Shown: positions 16,623-24,739 of the stretch, in pieces
Numbering within the stretch: position 1 is the stretch's first letter
Layout: each line of letters begins with the position of its first letter
DNA from: Tsukamurella pseudospumae
Lineage (GTDB): Bacteria > Actinomycetota > Actinomycetes > Mycobacteriales > Mycobacteriaceae
Assembly (NCBI RefSeq): GCF_001575205.1
Contig: NZ_LSRE01000010.1
Coordinates: 62,001 to 126,000 of the forward strand
Direction of reading: 5' to 3'
DNA: 64,000 nt
The notes under the pieces: model-generated
The model's database searches: none
Told to the model about the DNA's origin: nothing
Seen by the model: the letters and a program-made list of their open reading frames with translations, nothing else
Program-made: the position numbers and the translations under genes

Positions 16623-17894
16623 ATGGCCATCGAACTGAACCAGATCTGGGACTTCCCGATCAAGGAGTTCCACCCCTTCCCGCGTGCACTGATGGGCGTC
16701 GGCGCCCACGACATCATCGGTGTCGAGGCGAAGAACCTCGGCTTCAAGCGGGCGCTGCTGGTGACCACCGGCCTGCGCGGCTCCGGCATCATCGAGGAGC
16801 TCATCGGCAAGATCGAGTACCAGGGCGTCGAGGTGGTCCTGTTCGACAAGGTGGAGTCGAACCCCAAGGACTACAACGTCATGGAGGCCGCGGCCACGTA
16901 CCAGAAGGAGAAGTGCGACAGCATCATCTCCGTCGGTGGCGGCTCGAGCCACGACGCCGCGAAGGGCGCCCGCGTGGTGATCGCCCACGACGGCCGCAAC
17001 ATCAACGAGTTCGAGGGCTTCGCGAAGTCGACGAACAAGGAGAACCCGCCGCACATCGCCGTCTCGACCACGGCCGGCACCGGCTCGGAGACCTCCTGGG
17101 CGTACGTCATCACCGACACCTCCGACATGGAGAAGCCGCACAAGTGGGTGGCCTTCGACGAAGCCTCCATCGTGACGCTGGCGATCGACGACCCGCTGCT
17201 GTACTACACCTGCCCCCAGCACTTCACCGCGTACTGCGGCTTCGACGTCCTCGCCCACGGCAGTGAGCCCTTCGTCTCCCGCCTGGACTTCGCCCCGTCG
17301 CTGGGCAACGCCTTGTACTCGATCGAGCTGGTCGCGAAGAACCTGCGCGAGGCCACCTTCGAGCCGCGCAACCTCAAGGCGCGCGAGGGCATGATGAACG
17401 CGCAGTACATCTCCGCGCAGGCCTTCAACTCGGGCGGCCTGGGCATCGTGCACTCGATCTCGCACGCCGTGTCGGCCTTCTTCGACAGCCATCACGGCCT
17501 CAACAACGCCATCGCGCTGCCCCGTGTGTGGGAGTACAACCTGCCCTCGCGCTACGAGCGCTACGCGCAGATCGCCACGGCCATGGGCGTGGACACCCGC
17601 AACATGACCACCGTGCAGGCCGCCGACGCCGCCGTCGAGGCCGCGATCCGCCTGGCGAAGGACGTGGGCATCCCCGACAACTTCGGTGAGATCCGCACGG
17701 ACTCGTACGACAAGAACCAGATGAACACCAAGAAGTACGCCGGGCGCGGCGAGACCATCCCCGGCGACGAGAAGACCGTGCTCGCGATCTCCGAGCACAT
17801 TCAGGACGACTGGTGCACGCCGGGCAACCCGCGTGAGGTGACCGTGGCGTCGATGCTGCCGGTCGTCGACCACGCCATCAACGGCAAGTACTAG
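16623..17894 (+). CDS. mno: Nicotinoprotein methanol/alcohol:acceptor oxidoreductase (Mno/Mdo)
   Basis: The 423-aa iron-type alcohol dehydrogenase matches actinobacterial methanol:NDMA oxidoreductase. It oxidises methanol and other short alcohols with a tightly bound NAD(P) and passes electrons to an external carrier, thought to be mycofactocin. Visible: I-S-V-G-G-G-S-S-H-D-A-A-K-G (cofactor loop), T-T-A-G-T-G-S-E-T, and metal ligands in F-D-V-L-A-H-G, G-I-V-H-S-I-S-H and H-H-G-L-N-N-A. A clear AAGGAG ribosome site precedes ATG 16623. It follows mftG by 158 bp and is first in an operon with the MoxR/VWA pair. Confidence 0.93.
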   Translation: MAIELNQIWDFPIKEFHPFPRALMGVGAHDIIGVEAKNLGFKRALLVTTGLRGSGIIEELIGKIEYQGVEVVLFDKVESNPKDYNVMEAAATYQKEKCDSIISVGGGSSHDAAKGARVVIAHDGRNINEFEGFAKSTNKENPPHIAVSTTAGTGSETSWAYVITDTSDMEKPHKWVAFDEASIVTLAIDDPLLYYTCPQHFTAYCGFDVLAHGSEPFVSRLDFAPSLGNALYSIELVAKNLREATFEPRNLKAREGMMNAQYISAQAFNSGGLGIVHSISHAVSAFFDSHHGLNNAIALPRVWEYNLPSRYERYAQIATAMGVDTRNMTTVQAADAAVEAAIRLAKDVGIPDNFGEIRTDSYDKNQMNTKKYAGRGETIPGDEKTVLAISEHIQDDWCTPGNPREVTVASMLPVVDHAINGKY

Positions 17895-17912
17895 TAGCAG
17901 GAACGAGGAGAG

Positions 17913-18962
17913 ATGACCACCGTGGCCACCGAACGGACGAACACACCGCACTTCGTGGACGGTGCCGCCCTGCGCGACGCCCTCTGCGAGAGCGACTACA
18001 TCGCGGACGACGAGCTGGCCACCGTGGTCCATCTCGCAACGGTGCTCGACCGGCCGTTGCTGCTCGAGGGCCCGGCCGGCGTCGGCAAGACGGAACTGGC
18101 CAAGACCCTGGCCGAGGTCTCGGGGCGGCGGCTGATCCGGCTGCAGTGCCACGAGGGCCTCGACGACAGCCGGGCCCTGTACGAATGGGACTACGCCCGC
18201 CAGCTGCTGCACGTGCAGATGCTGCGGGACCGGATCGGGGTCGAACTCGCGGAGTTCGAGACCCTCCCCGAGGCCTCGGCGCACCTCGCGGCGCAGGACT
18301 TCGGCCTGTACTCCGAGACCTTCCTCGCCGCCCGGCCGCTGCTCGCCGCGATCCTCTCCGAGGAGCCGGTGGTGCTGCTGGTCGACGAGGTGGACCGCAC
18401 CGAGGAGTCGATGGAGGCCCTGCTGCTCGAGGTGCTGGCCGAGAACCAGGTGACGGTGCCCGAGGTGGGCACATTCACCGCCCGCACCCGGCCGTGGGTC
18501 GTCCTGACCTCCAACGACACTCGCGAGCTGAGCGCCGCCCTCAAGCGCCGCTGCCTGCACTACCACCTGGGCTACCCGACCGCCGAACGCGAGCGGAACA
18601 TCGTCGGGGCCCGCGCCCCGGAGGTCGAGACGGCGGCGGTCGCCGAGGTCGTGGAGCTCGCGGGCAAGCTGCGCGAGCTGCCGCTGCGCAAGAGCCCGTC
18701 CATCTCCGAGGTGATCGACGCGGCGCGGATCGCGGCCGTGCTCGCCGCCACGGGCCGCAGTGCCTCCGACTCCCCGGAGCTGCTGTACTCGGCGCTGCTC
18801 AAGTACTCCTCCGACGTCGACCTGGTGCAGGGCCGCGGTGCTCCTGCCAAGGCTCCCGAGGACGACCGGGCCGTGCCCCGCCCGACGGTGGCCGCACGCC
18901 CGGCGAACACCACCACCAACGTCTTCCGCGGACACGGCGGTAAGGGCCATGGCCGGAGCTGA
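17913..18962 (+). CDS. MoxR-type AAA+ ATPase
   Basis: The 349-aa ATPase has Walker A G-P-A-G-V-G-K-T at 53-60, Walker B V-V-L-L-V-D-E-V-D-R at about 153-162, sensor-1 L-T-S-N-D near 190, and an arginine-finger region L-K-R-R-C. MoxR ATPases work with VWA proteins as chaperones that activate or metallate redox enzymes. The start lies 18 bp after mno behind GAGGAGA, so it is in the mno operon; the VWA gene overlaps its 3' end by 14 bp. The C-terminal tail (residues 310-349) is Pro/Gly-rich and probably flexible. Role in Mno maturation is inferred from position. Confidence 0.9.
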   Translation: MTTVATERTNTPHFVDGAALRDALCESDYIADDELATVVHLATVLDRPLLLEGPAGVGKTELAKTLAEVSGRRLIRLQCHEGLDDSRALYEWDYARQLLHVQMLRDRIGVELAEFETLPEASAHLAAQDFGLYSETFLAARPLLAAILSEEPVVLLVDEVDRTEESMEALLLEVLAENQVTVPEVGTFTARTRPWVVLTSNDTRELSAALKRRCLHYHLGYPTAERERNIVGARAPEVETAAVAEVVELAGKLRELPLRKSPSISEVIDAARIAAVLAATGRSASDSPELLYSALLKYSSDVDLVQGRGAPAKAPEDDRAVPRPTVAARPANTTTNVFRGHGGKGHGRS

Positions 18963-20454
18963 GCTCCCTCGCACCGGCGCGGCCGGAATCCTCGACGTGG
19001 TGGCCGCGGCCTTCGGCGTGCGCCTGCGGGCGCACGGCGTGAGCGCCTCCCCCGCCGAGGTGATCGAGGTGCGCCGCGTACTCGGGATGCTGGGCGCGCG
19101 GCACAAGAGTCGGCTCGCCGCGGGACTGCGCGCCACGTGCGTGAAGTACTCGCACGAGAACCCGGGCTTCGACGCCGCGTTCACCGAGCTCTTCGACCGC
19201 ACCGCCGAAGAGGCGGAGGACGAGGAGCGGGAACCGTCGCGCGCGGGACTGACCGGCGCCCTGCCCGACGACCTCGAGCTCGCAGAGGACGCGGAACTGG
19301 GCCGCTACGCCGACTACAACGAGCGTGCGGCCGAGGTCGGCGAGCTCTTCGACACCCCCGACGCGGAGAAGGGCTTCAACCCGCACAAGGACGACGACGA
19401 CTTCTCCGTCACGGCCGCCGACGAGAGCCTGTCGGTGAACGGCTCCGACGACAGCCGCCGGCGGGGCGTGAGCTACACCCTCGACGTCGACCGCGCGGGT
19501 ACCTCCGAGGTCGGGGGCCTGGCCGACGGTGCCACCGTCGCCACCTCGGGGACCCTGAAATGGGACGATCCGGCGTCGATCCTGGCCTGGCTCGACGCCT
19601 ACGACCCGAACAGCCTCTACTCCGACAGCGGCGCAGAAGAACTGACCCAATCGCAGGCCGAGCGGCTCGCCGCCGCGCTCGCGGCGTTCGTCGGCGCACT
19701 CGCCGAGGTCGGCTCCCCGGCGCCCGGCGCGCCGGGCAGCGCCGAGTCCCGCTCGCACGCCGAACTCGAGCTGGCGGTGCACGAGGTGCTGCGTCGGATG
19801 CGCGGCGCACCGCGCGAGCGGGTGCGGTACCACGGTCGCGGCCGACTCGACATGCGCGCCACCTCCCGCGCCGCCCTGGGCACCGACGGCGTGCCCTTCC
19901 GGCTCGCGACCCGCGTGCCCCGGCCCGACCGACTGCGGGTTCTGATCCTGGCCGACGTCTCGCTCTCGGTGCGACCCGTCACCGCGTTCACCCTGCGCAT
20001 GGCGCAGGCGATCCGCCGCCGCACCAGCCGCTGCGAGGTGTTCGCCTTCGTCGATCACCCCGTGAACGTGACCGACGCCCTGCTCGCCGGGACCGGCGAC
20101 GAGGCCCTGGCCCGGGTGCTCGCCGACCCGGAGATCGACCTCGAGGCCTCCAGCGACTACGGCCGCGTGTTCTCCGAGCTCCTCGCGGCGCCGACCTCCT
20201 TGGGTAAGCGCACCTCGGTGCTGATCGTCGGCGACGGCCGCTCCGGAGGCAGGCCCGACGGCGCCGATGACCTCGCCGAGCTGCGCCGGCGCGTGCACCG
20301 TCTGGCCTGGGTCACACCCGAGTCCGAGCGGTACTGGCGCCAGGCCACCTGTGCGATGCCGCAGTACCGCGAGCACTGCGACGACGTCGTGGTGGCCCGG
20401 GACGCCGATCAGCTGATCGAGCGCGCACGCGAGCTCGGCAACGCGCTCCGGTGA
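18949..20454 (+). CDS. VWA-domain (CoxE-like) protein, partner of the MoxR ATPase
   Basis: The 501-aa protein has a helical N-terminal region, a strongly acidic linker (about residues 85-170, with D-D-D-D and E-E-A-E-D-E-E-R-E), and a C-terminal VWA domain. The metal-ion-dependent adhesion motif is complete at D336-x-S338-x-S340. The frame is open upstream to 18760, but M-A-G-A-E-L-P at 18949 fits coupling with the ATPase gene. In CoxD/CoxE-type systems such a pair matures a metal active site. Here the likely client is the mno product or the second dehydrogenase (inference). A 36-bp palindrome follows the gene. Confidence 0.87.
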   Translation: MAGAELPRTGAAGILDVVAAAFGVRLRAHGVSASPAEVIEVRRVLGMLGARHKSRLAAGLRATCVKYSHENPGFDAAFTELFDRTAEEAEDEEREPSRAGLTGALPDDLELAEDAELGRYADYNERAAEVGELFDTPDAEKGFNPHKDDDDFSVTAADESLSVNGSDDSRRRGVSYTLDVDRAGTSEVGGLADGATVATSGTLKWDDPASILAWLDAYDPNSLYSDSGAEELTQSQAERLAAALAAFVGALAEVGSPAPGAPGSAESRSHAELELAVHEVLRRMRGAPRERVRYHGRGRLDMRATSRAALGTDGVPFRLATRVPRPDRLRVLILADVSLSVRPVTAFTLRMAQAIRRRTSRCEVFAFVDHPVNVTDALLAGTGDEALARVLADPEIDLEASSDYGRVFSELLAAPTSLGKRTSVLIVGDGRSGGRPDGADDLAELRRRVHRLAWVTPESERYWRQATCAMPQYREHCDDVVVARDADQLIERARELGNALR

Positions 20455-20485
20455 GGGTGCGCGGCACGCCGCGCTCGCGAAAGGC

Positions 20486-20521
20486 GGGACTGTACCTACC
20501 CGATCGGGTAGGTACAGTCCC
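20486..20521. terminator. 36-bp perfect palindrome after the VWA gene
   Basis: The left arm GGGACTGTACCTACCC (20486-20501), a GATC centre, and an exact complementary right arm (20506-20521) give a 16-bp stem. It is 31 bp after the VWA stop and 72 bp before the next gene. Most likely an operon-end hairpin; there is no T-tract, so a regulatory or recombination site cannot be excluded. Confidence 0.55.
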
Positions 20522-20555
20522 GTGCCTAGGGACTGCTCCGAGCCCCGTCCGGGCT

Positions 20556-20571
20556 TGTAACATGGGTCACA
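20556..20571. promoter_or_regulatory. TGTAA-N6-TCACA palindrome upstream of the second dehydrogenase
   Basis: TGTAA (20556-20560), CATGGG, TCACA (20567-20571): one mismatch from TGTGA-N6-TCACA. Centred 30.5 bp before the GTG start at 20594. A TAACAT hexamer inside it (20558-20563) could be the -10 element, in which case a bound protein would block or reshape the promoter. Confidence 0.6.
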
Positions 20572-20593
20572 CAGATCCGTTGAGGAGCAGCCC

Positions 20594-21805
20594 GTGACCC
20601 ACCTCGACAGTCGCACGGTCGACGAGCGTTCCGTGCCGTTGATCGGCCGCGAGGTACCACGCACCGTGAAGTTCCACGCGCCCGAGATCGTGTTCGGCGT
20701 CGGCGCGCTCGGAGAGGCGGCGCACGCCGCCGTCCGTCTGGGCGCCGTTCGGCCTCTGCTGGTCACCGACCCCGGCCTGATCGAGGCCGGCTGGGTCGCC
20801 GAGCTCACCGAACACCTGCGCGCGGCCGGGCTTCGACCAGAGGCCTTCAGCGACGTCACCTCCAACCCCAAGGACCACGAGGTTGCCGCCGGGTTCGAGC
20901 AGTACAAGGCCACGGGCTGCGACGTGATCGTCGGGATCGGCGGCGGCTCCGCGATGGACGCCGCGAAAGGCATCGCGATCCTCGCCACCAACGGCGGCGC
21001 CATTCTCGACTACACCGGGGTCGACCGGGTCACACGGCCGGTGCCACCGATGGTGATGGTGCCCACCACCGCGGGCACCGGCGCGGACGTCTCGCAGTTC
21101 TGCATCGTCACCGACACCGCTCGGGCCACGAAGGTCACGATCCTGGGCCGCACACTGGTGCCGGACGTCACCGTGATCGATCCGCGGCTGCTCACCACCA
21201 TGCCCCGGTGGCTGGCCGCCGCGAGCGGGCTCGACGCGCTCACCCACGGCGTCGAGGCGTACGTCTCGCTGGCGCACAACCCACTCACCGATCACCACGC
21301 ACTACGCGCCATCGGGCTGGTCACCGGTTCCCTCGCCGACAGCATGGCGCACCCCACCCGGATGTCGGAACGGCTGGTAATGGCCCAGGCCAGCCTGGAG
21401 GCCGGTATGGCCTTCACCAACGCCATTCTCGGTGCGGCACACGCGATGAGCCACCAGGTAGGAGGGCTACTGGACAAGCCGCACGGTGTGATCAACGGAA
21501 TCCTGCTGCCGCACGTGATCCGGTTCAACGCCGAGGCCGACCCGCGACCGTACGTGGCCATCGCCGCAGGGATGGGACTGCCCGAGCAGCACGCACCCGC
21601 AGCGGAGGCGGCCGCGGCCGTCGCCGACCGGGTCGAGGCCCTCGCCCGCGAGGTCGGCGTGCCCAGCGGCCTGTCCGAACTCGGTGTCCCCGGGGAGGTC
21701 CTGCCCCGCCTCGCCGCTCAAAGCCTGCTCGATTCGTGCATGACCACCAACCCGCGCGCCGCCACCGTCGGCGAGATCGCCGCACTGTTTCGGGCGGCGA
21801 TGTGA
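20594..21805 (+). CDS. Iron-containing alcohol dehydrogenase (group III)
   Basis: The 403-aa protein has the same fold as Mno but belongs to a different branch: I-G-G-G-S-A-M-D-A-A-K-G cofactor loop, P-T-T-A-G-T-G-A-D-V, and metal ligands within G-L-D-A-L-T-H-G-V-E, A-A-H-A-M-S-H-Q-V-G-G and P-H-G-V-I-N-G. Relatives near mno in mycobacteria are annotated as 1,3-propanediol dehydrogenase. GTG at 20594 follows a GAGGAG site. It shares the TGTGA-type palindrome with mno and mftA, and its stop overlaps the start of the histidine kinase, so dehydrogenase and sensor are co-expressed. Substrate probably a primary alcohol or diol. Confidence 0.9.
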   Translation: MTHLDSRTVDERSVPLIGREVPRTVKFHAPEIVFGVGALGEAAHAAVRLGAVRPLLVTDPGLIEAGWVAELTEHLRAAGLRPEAFSDVTSNPKDHEVAAGFEQYKATGCDVIVGIGGGSAMDAAKGIAILATNGGAILDYTGVDRVTRPVPPMVMVPTTAGTGADVSQFCIVTDTARATKVTILGRTLVPDVTVIDPRLLTTMPRWLAAASGLDALTHGVEAYVSLAHNPLTDHHALRAIGLVTGSLADSMAHPTRMSERLVMAQASLEAGMAFTNAILGAAHAMSHQVGGLLDKPHGVINGILLPHVIRFNAEADPRPYVAIAAGMGLPEQHAPAAEAAAAVADRVEALAREVGVPSGLSELGVPGEVLPRLAAQSLLDSCMTTNPRAATVGEIAALFRAAM

Positions 21806-23136
21806 CCGCGGAGTCGGATCTGGCCGCACTCACCGGACTCCGGTCGGGCAAGAGCTCCTTCTACTCGCAGTACCGCGGGGCGCAGGAACGGGCCGAGCGG
21901 GTCCTGCACGCGCTGGACCTGATCGCCGGTGCCCTGGTGCGCACGGTCGACGGTCCGGAAACGGTGGTCAGCTCCGCTGCGCAGGCCGCTCGCGAACATC
22001 TCCAGGCGGACTGGGTGGTGTTCGCGCTCACCGAAGGCAGCCTCCCCGCGGCCGGCCTGCGCCGCTTGGTGCTGGGGCCAGACGGAATTCCTTTCCTCGT
22101 GGGCCGGGTCACGGGGCCTCCGCTGCCCTACGAGGTGACCGAATGCCTCGAGCGGATCCGCGACGCGGACACAGTGACCGGAAAGTCGGTCCTGCAGGGT
22201 CGGCATGCCTATGTTCCGCTGGTCCTCGACGGTACGGTGGTCGGGGCGATCGCCGCATGGACCCCCGTGGGGCGTGAACTCGACGGGACCGACGGCGCAG
22301 TGCTGAACATCCTGGCCAGTCAGACCGCCGTGGCGCTGCATAACGCCTCGCTGTACGAGGGCATCACCACCTTGCTCGACCGGTCCGAGCAAGCGCACGC
22401 ACAACTGCGCCGCACGGCTGCGGATCTCGCAGTGCGCAACGCCGAGCTCACGGGCATGCAACGCGAACTGGGGGCAGTTCAACGGCACCGAGCGCTCGAC
22501 GACGAGCGGCACCGGATCGCCCGTGAGTTGCACGACAGCGTGACCCAGGCGGTGCTGTCGGCGGGCATGCAGATCGAGGTGTGTCGCAGTGAGATCCCCG
22601 ATTACGAGCGCACGGAGCGTTTGGACCTGGCGAAGGAGATGACCCGCCGGGCCGTGGAGCAGCTACGCTCCGCGATCTACACCCTCAACAACAGCTCGGA
22701 CCGGCACACGGACGGACTACCCGAAATGCTGCGTCAGCTGGGCGTGGTGCACGAACCAGATGAGCTGAAAGTTACTGTGCGGGTGCGCGGCGAGATCCGG
22801 GAGCTGTCCGCAGAGGTCGAGCATGCACTGCTGCGGATCGCCGGTGAGGCCCTGTTCAACGTCGCGGTCCACGCCGACGCCGACCGCGCCACGGTGACAC
22901 TGCGCTACGGCAGCGGACACATCGACCTCGCCATCGACGACGACGGCTCCGGCGACCCGGCCGCGCTGCGGGAGCGGTTACGGGAGAGCCGCGGGCGCGA
23001 TGTCGACGGGCACGGCCGGGGGCTGGCGAACATGGCCGACCGGGCGGCAGAGTGCGGAGGCAGGCTGGTCATCCGGCGGTCGCGACTGCACGGTATCCGT
23101 ATCCAGGTGAATCTGCCGGTCGAGGAGGTGGCGTGA
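21802..23136 (+). CDS. MnoS-like sensor histidine kinase (GAF + HisKA_3)
   Basis: The 444-aa kinase has no membrane segment. It contains an N-terminal GAF-like domain (about 25-195), a coiled coil (about 195-240), and a HisKA_3 dimerisation domain with the phospho-His in D-D-E-R-H-R-I-A-R-E-L-H-D-S-V. The ATPase domain has I-D-D-D-G-S-G and G-R-G-L-A-N-M. A cytoplasmic GAF sensor fits detection of a soluble metabolite. The frame is open from 21208, but GTG 21802 overlaps the dehydrogenase stop. The M. smegmatis MnoSR system controlling mno has the same neighbours, so orthology is likely. Confidence 0.85.
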   Translation: MTAESDLAALTGLRSGKSSFYSQYRGAQERAERVLHALDLIAGALVRTVDGPETVVSSAAQAAREHLQADWVVFALTEGSLPAAGLRRLVLGPDGIPFLVGRVTGPPLPYEVTECLERIRDADTVTGKSVLQGRHAYVPLVLDGTVVGAIAAWTPVGRELDGTDGAVLNILASQTAVALHNASLYEGITTLLDRSEQAHAQLRRTAADLAVRNAELTGMQRELGAVQRHRALDDERHRIARELHDSVTQAVLSAGMQIEVCRSEIPDYERTERLDLAKEMTRRAVEQLRSAIYTLNNSSDRHTDGLPEMLRQLGVVHEPDELKVTVRVRGEIRELSAEVEHALLRIAGEALFNVAVHADADRATVTLRYGSGHIDLAIDDDGSGDPAALRERLRESRGRDVDGHGRGLANMADRAAECGGRLVIRRSRLHGIRIQVNLPVEEVA

Positions 23137-23792
23137 ATCAGGACACGAAGCGACCATCCGTCGATTCACGCATCGTGCTGGTGGACGATCACGCGATCCT
23201 CCGGGAGGGCCTGCGGTCGGTCCTCGACCGCGAGCCCGACCTGGAGGTGGTGGGCGAGGCCGCGACCCGCGCGGAGGCCCGAGCGGTGGCGGACTCGATC
23301 CGCCCGAACGTGATGGTGATCGACCTCAAGTTGTCCGGCGGTTCCGAGTTGGAAGGCCTAGTGCTGTGCCGCGAACTCGCGGCCGCGCACCCCGAGATCG
23401 GGCTGTTGGTCCTCACCACGTTCCTGGACGAGCGGTTGGTAGTGGAGGCCGTTCAGGCCGGAGCGCTCGGTTACGTGGTCAAGGACGTCGACACCCGCGA
23501 ATTGGTCAGCGCCATCCGCTCGGTGACCCGTGGACAGAGTGCCTTCGACTCCCGCACAGCCGTCGCGGTGGTACGGACCCTGGCCAACGGGCCGGCCGGG
23601 GAGGACCTCACAGCTCGCGAGCTCGAGGTGCTCCGACTGCTGGCGAAAGGTAACTCCAACAGCGGGATCGGAGATCAATTGTTCATCTCTCCCACCACGG
23701 TGAAGTTCCACGTGAGCAACGTTCTGCGCAAACTCGGGGTGAGCCGCCGCGCGGAGGCCGCGTACGAAGCCAGCAAGCGTGGCATCATCTAG
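23133..23792 (+). CDS. MnoR-like response regulator (NarL/FixJ family)
   Basis: The 219-aa protein has a receiver domain (V-D-D-H-A-I-L-R-E-G-L; phospho-Asp in V-M-V-I-D-L-K; conserved Lys in Y-V-V-K-D-V) and a LuxR-type HTH (L-T-A-R-E-L-E-V-L-R-L-L-A-K-G-N-S-N). It starts with GTG 23133, overlapping the kinase stop by 4 bp. It should activate mno and/or mft genes when phosphorylated by the adjacent kinase; the TGTGA-N6-TCACA sites are candidate targets. It ends in a 4-bp CTAG overlap with the convergent mftM. Confidence 0.85.
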   Translation: MNQDTKRPSVDSRIVLVDDHAILREGLRSVLDREPDLEVVGEAATRAEARAVADSIRPNVMVIDLKLSGGSELEGLVLCRELAAAHPEIGLLVLTTFLDERLVVEAVQAGALGYVVKDVDTRELVSAIRSVTRGQSAFDSRTAVAVVRTLANGPAGEDLTARELEVLRLLAKGNSNSGIGDQLFISPTTVKFHVSNVLRKLGVSRRAEAAYEASKRGII

Positions 23793-24610
23793 AGGTCGAT
23801 CACCAGCCACGCGCCGTGGCGCTCGAAGCTACGGCAGCGCAGCCCGCGATCCGCGGCCAGGGCCTCGAGACCGGCCACGGTGAAGGTGCGCACGTGTCCG
23901 TACCGCGCGTCCGGCTCGTCCTCGATCGGGACCGCGAGAATCACCCGGGTCCGCGCGAGGCGCAGCGCCTCGTCGAGAACCGCAGCGCCGGCTTCGGCCG
24001 ACACGTGTTCGAGTAGATGCAGGGCGGTGACGGTATCTGCGCAGCGGTCGGGCAGCCGGGTATCGGTTGCATCAGCCACCCGAGTGGTCAACGGGATCTC
24101 CATGGCCCGCGCGACGGTGTTGAGCAGGGTCATCGTCCCAGCGCACAGGTCGGTGGCGGTAACACTCATGCCTGATCGCGCAGCCCGGAGCGCGAAGAAG
24201 CCGAAGCAACTGCCGAGGTCCAACAGTGAATCCCCGACCAGCAGCTCGACCGCGGTCTGGTGCACCGGCGCGAAGTCGGCCACACCGGACTCCAAGTCGT
24301 CCATGGAGTTCCGGTAGTAGCAATCCCACGCCCGAGCAGCGCTCGCAACGGTCGTGCGGACCACTCCTACCAACATGCGCTCGAACTCCTCCACCGCGCA
24401 CGGTCCGGCCTCCGCCGCGATCCGCAACGCGAGCGCGTCACGCAGATCGTCCGGCCCCAAGCGGTGACGGACCGACCACCCGCACCCGCGTCGCCGGACG
24501 GACAAGGCCCGGCCCCGCCGGACTCGGCGCACCACCACCCCTCCGTCCGACCACAGACGGCCCAAACCCGGTGCGAGAGCGTCGATCATGCTCACCGACT
24601 CTATTGCCAC
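23789..24610 (-). CDS. mftM: Mycofactocin oligosaccharide methyltransferase MftM (probable)
   Basis: The 273-aa protein has a SAM-binding core S-L-L-D-L-G-S-C-F-G-F-F-A-L at about residue 130, then A-T-D-L, and L-H-L-L-E-H-V as post-motif. In M. smegmatis the 2-O-methyltransferase that methylates the second glucose of mycofactocin lies in exactly this place, beside MnoSR-type regulators rather than in the mftA-G operon. Identification rests on that position plus the N-terminal extension rich in Arg (V-R-R-V-R-R-G-R). Start: GTG 24610 as given, or ATG 24589, which would remove seven residues. Confidence 0.75.
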   Translation of the reverse strand: MAIESVSMIDALAPGLGRLWSDGGVVVRRVRRGRALSVRRRGCGWSVRHRLGPDDLRDALALRIAAEAGPCAVEEFERMLVGVVRTTVASAARAWDCYYRNSMDDLESGVADFAPVHQTAVELLVGDSLLDLGSCFGFFALRAARSGMSVTATDLCAGTMTLLNTVARAMEIPLTTRVADATDTRLPDRCADTVTALHLLEHVSAEAGAAVLDEALRLARTRVILAVPIEDEPDARYGHVRTFTVAGLEALAADRGLRCRSFERHGAWLVIDL

Positions 24611-24739
24611 CCGACGCCCACGAGCATCCTCCGGACGAGCAGTTCCGCCCTACCCGATCGGACAGGGGACCTGGAACAGCCGGAGATCGTCGATGCGGCT
24701 GATCGGAGCTCCTACGAACCGTACCCCGACCACGAGCAG

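Noticed and set aside
16608-19202. 864-codon minus-strand frame opposite mno and the MoxR gene
   Set aside because: Composition artefact opposite genes with clear motifs and ribosome sites.
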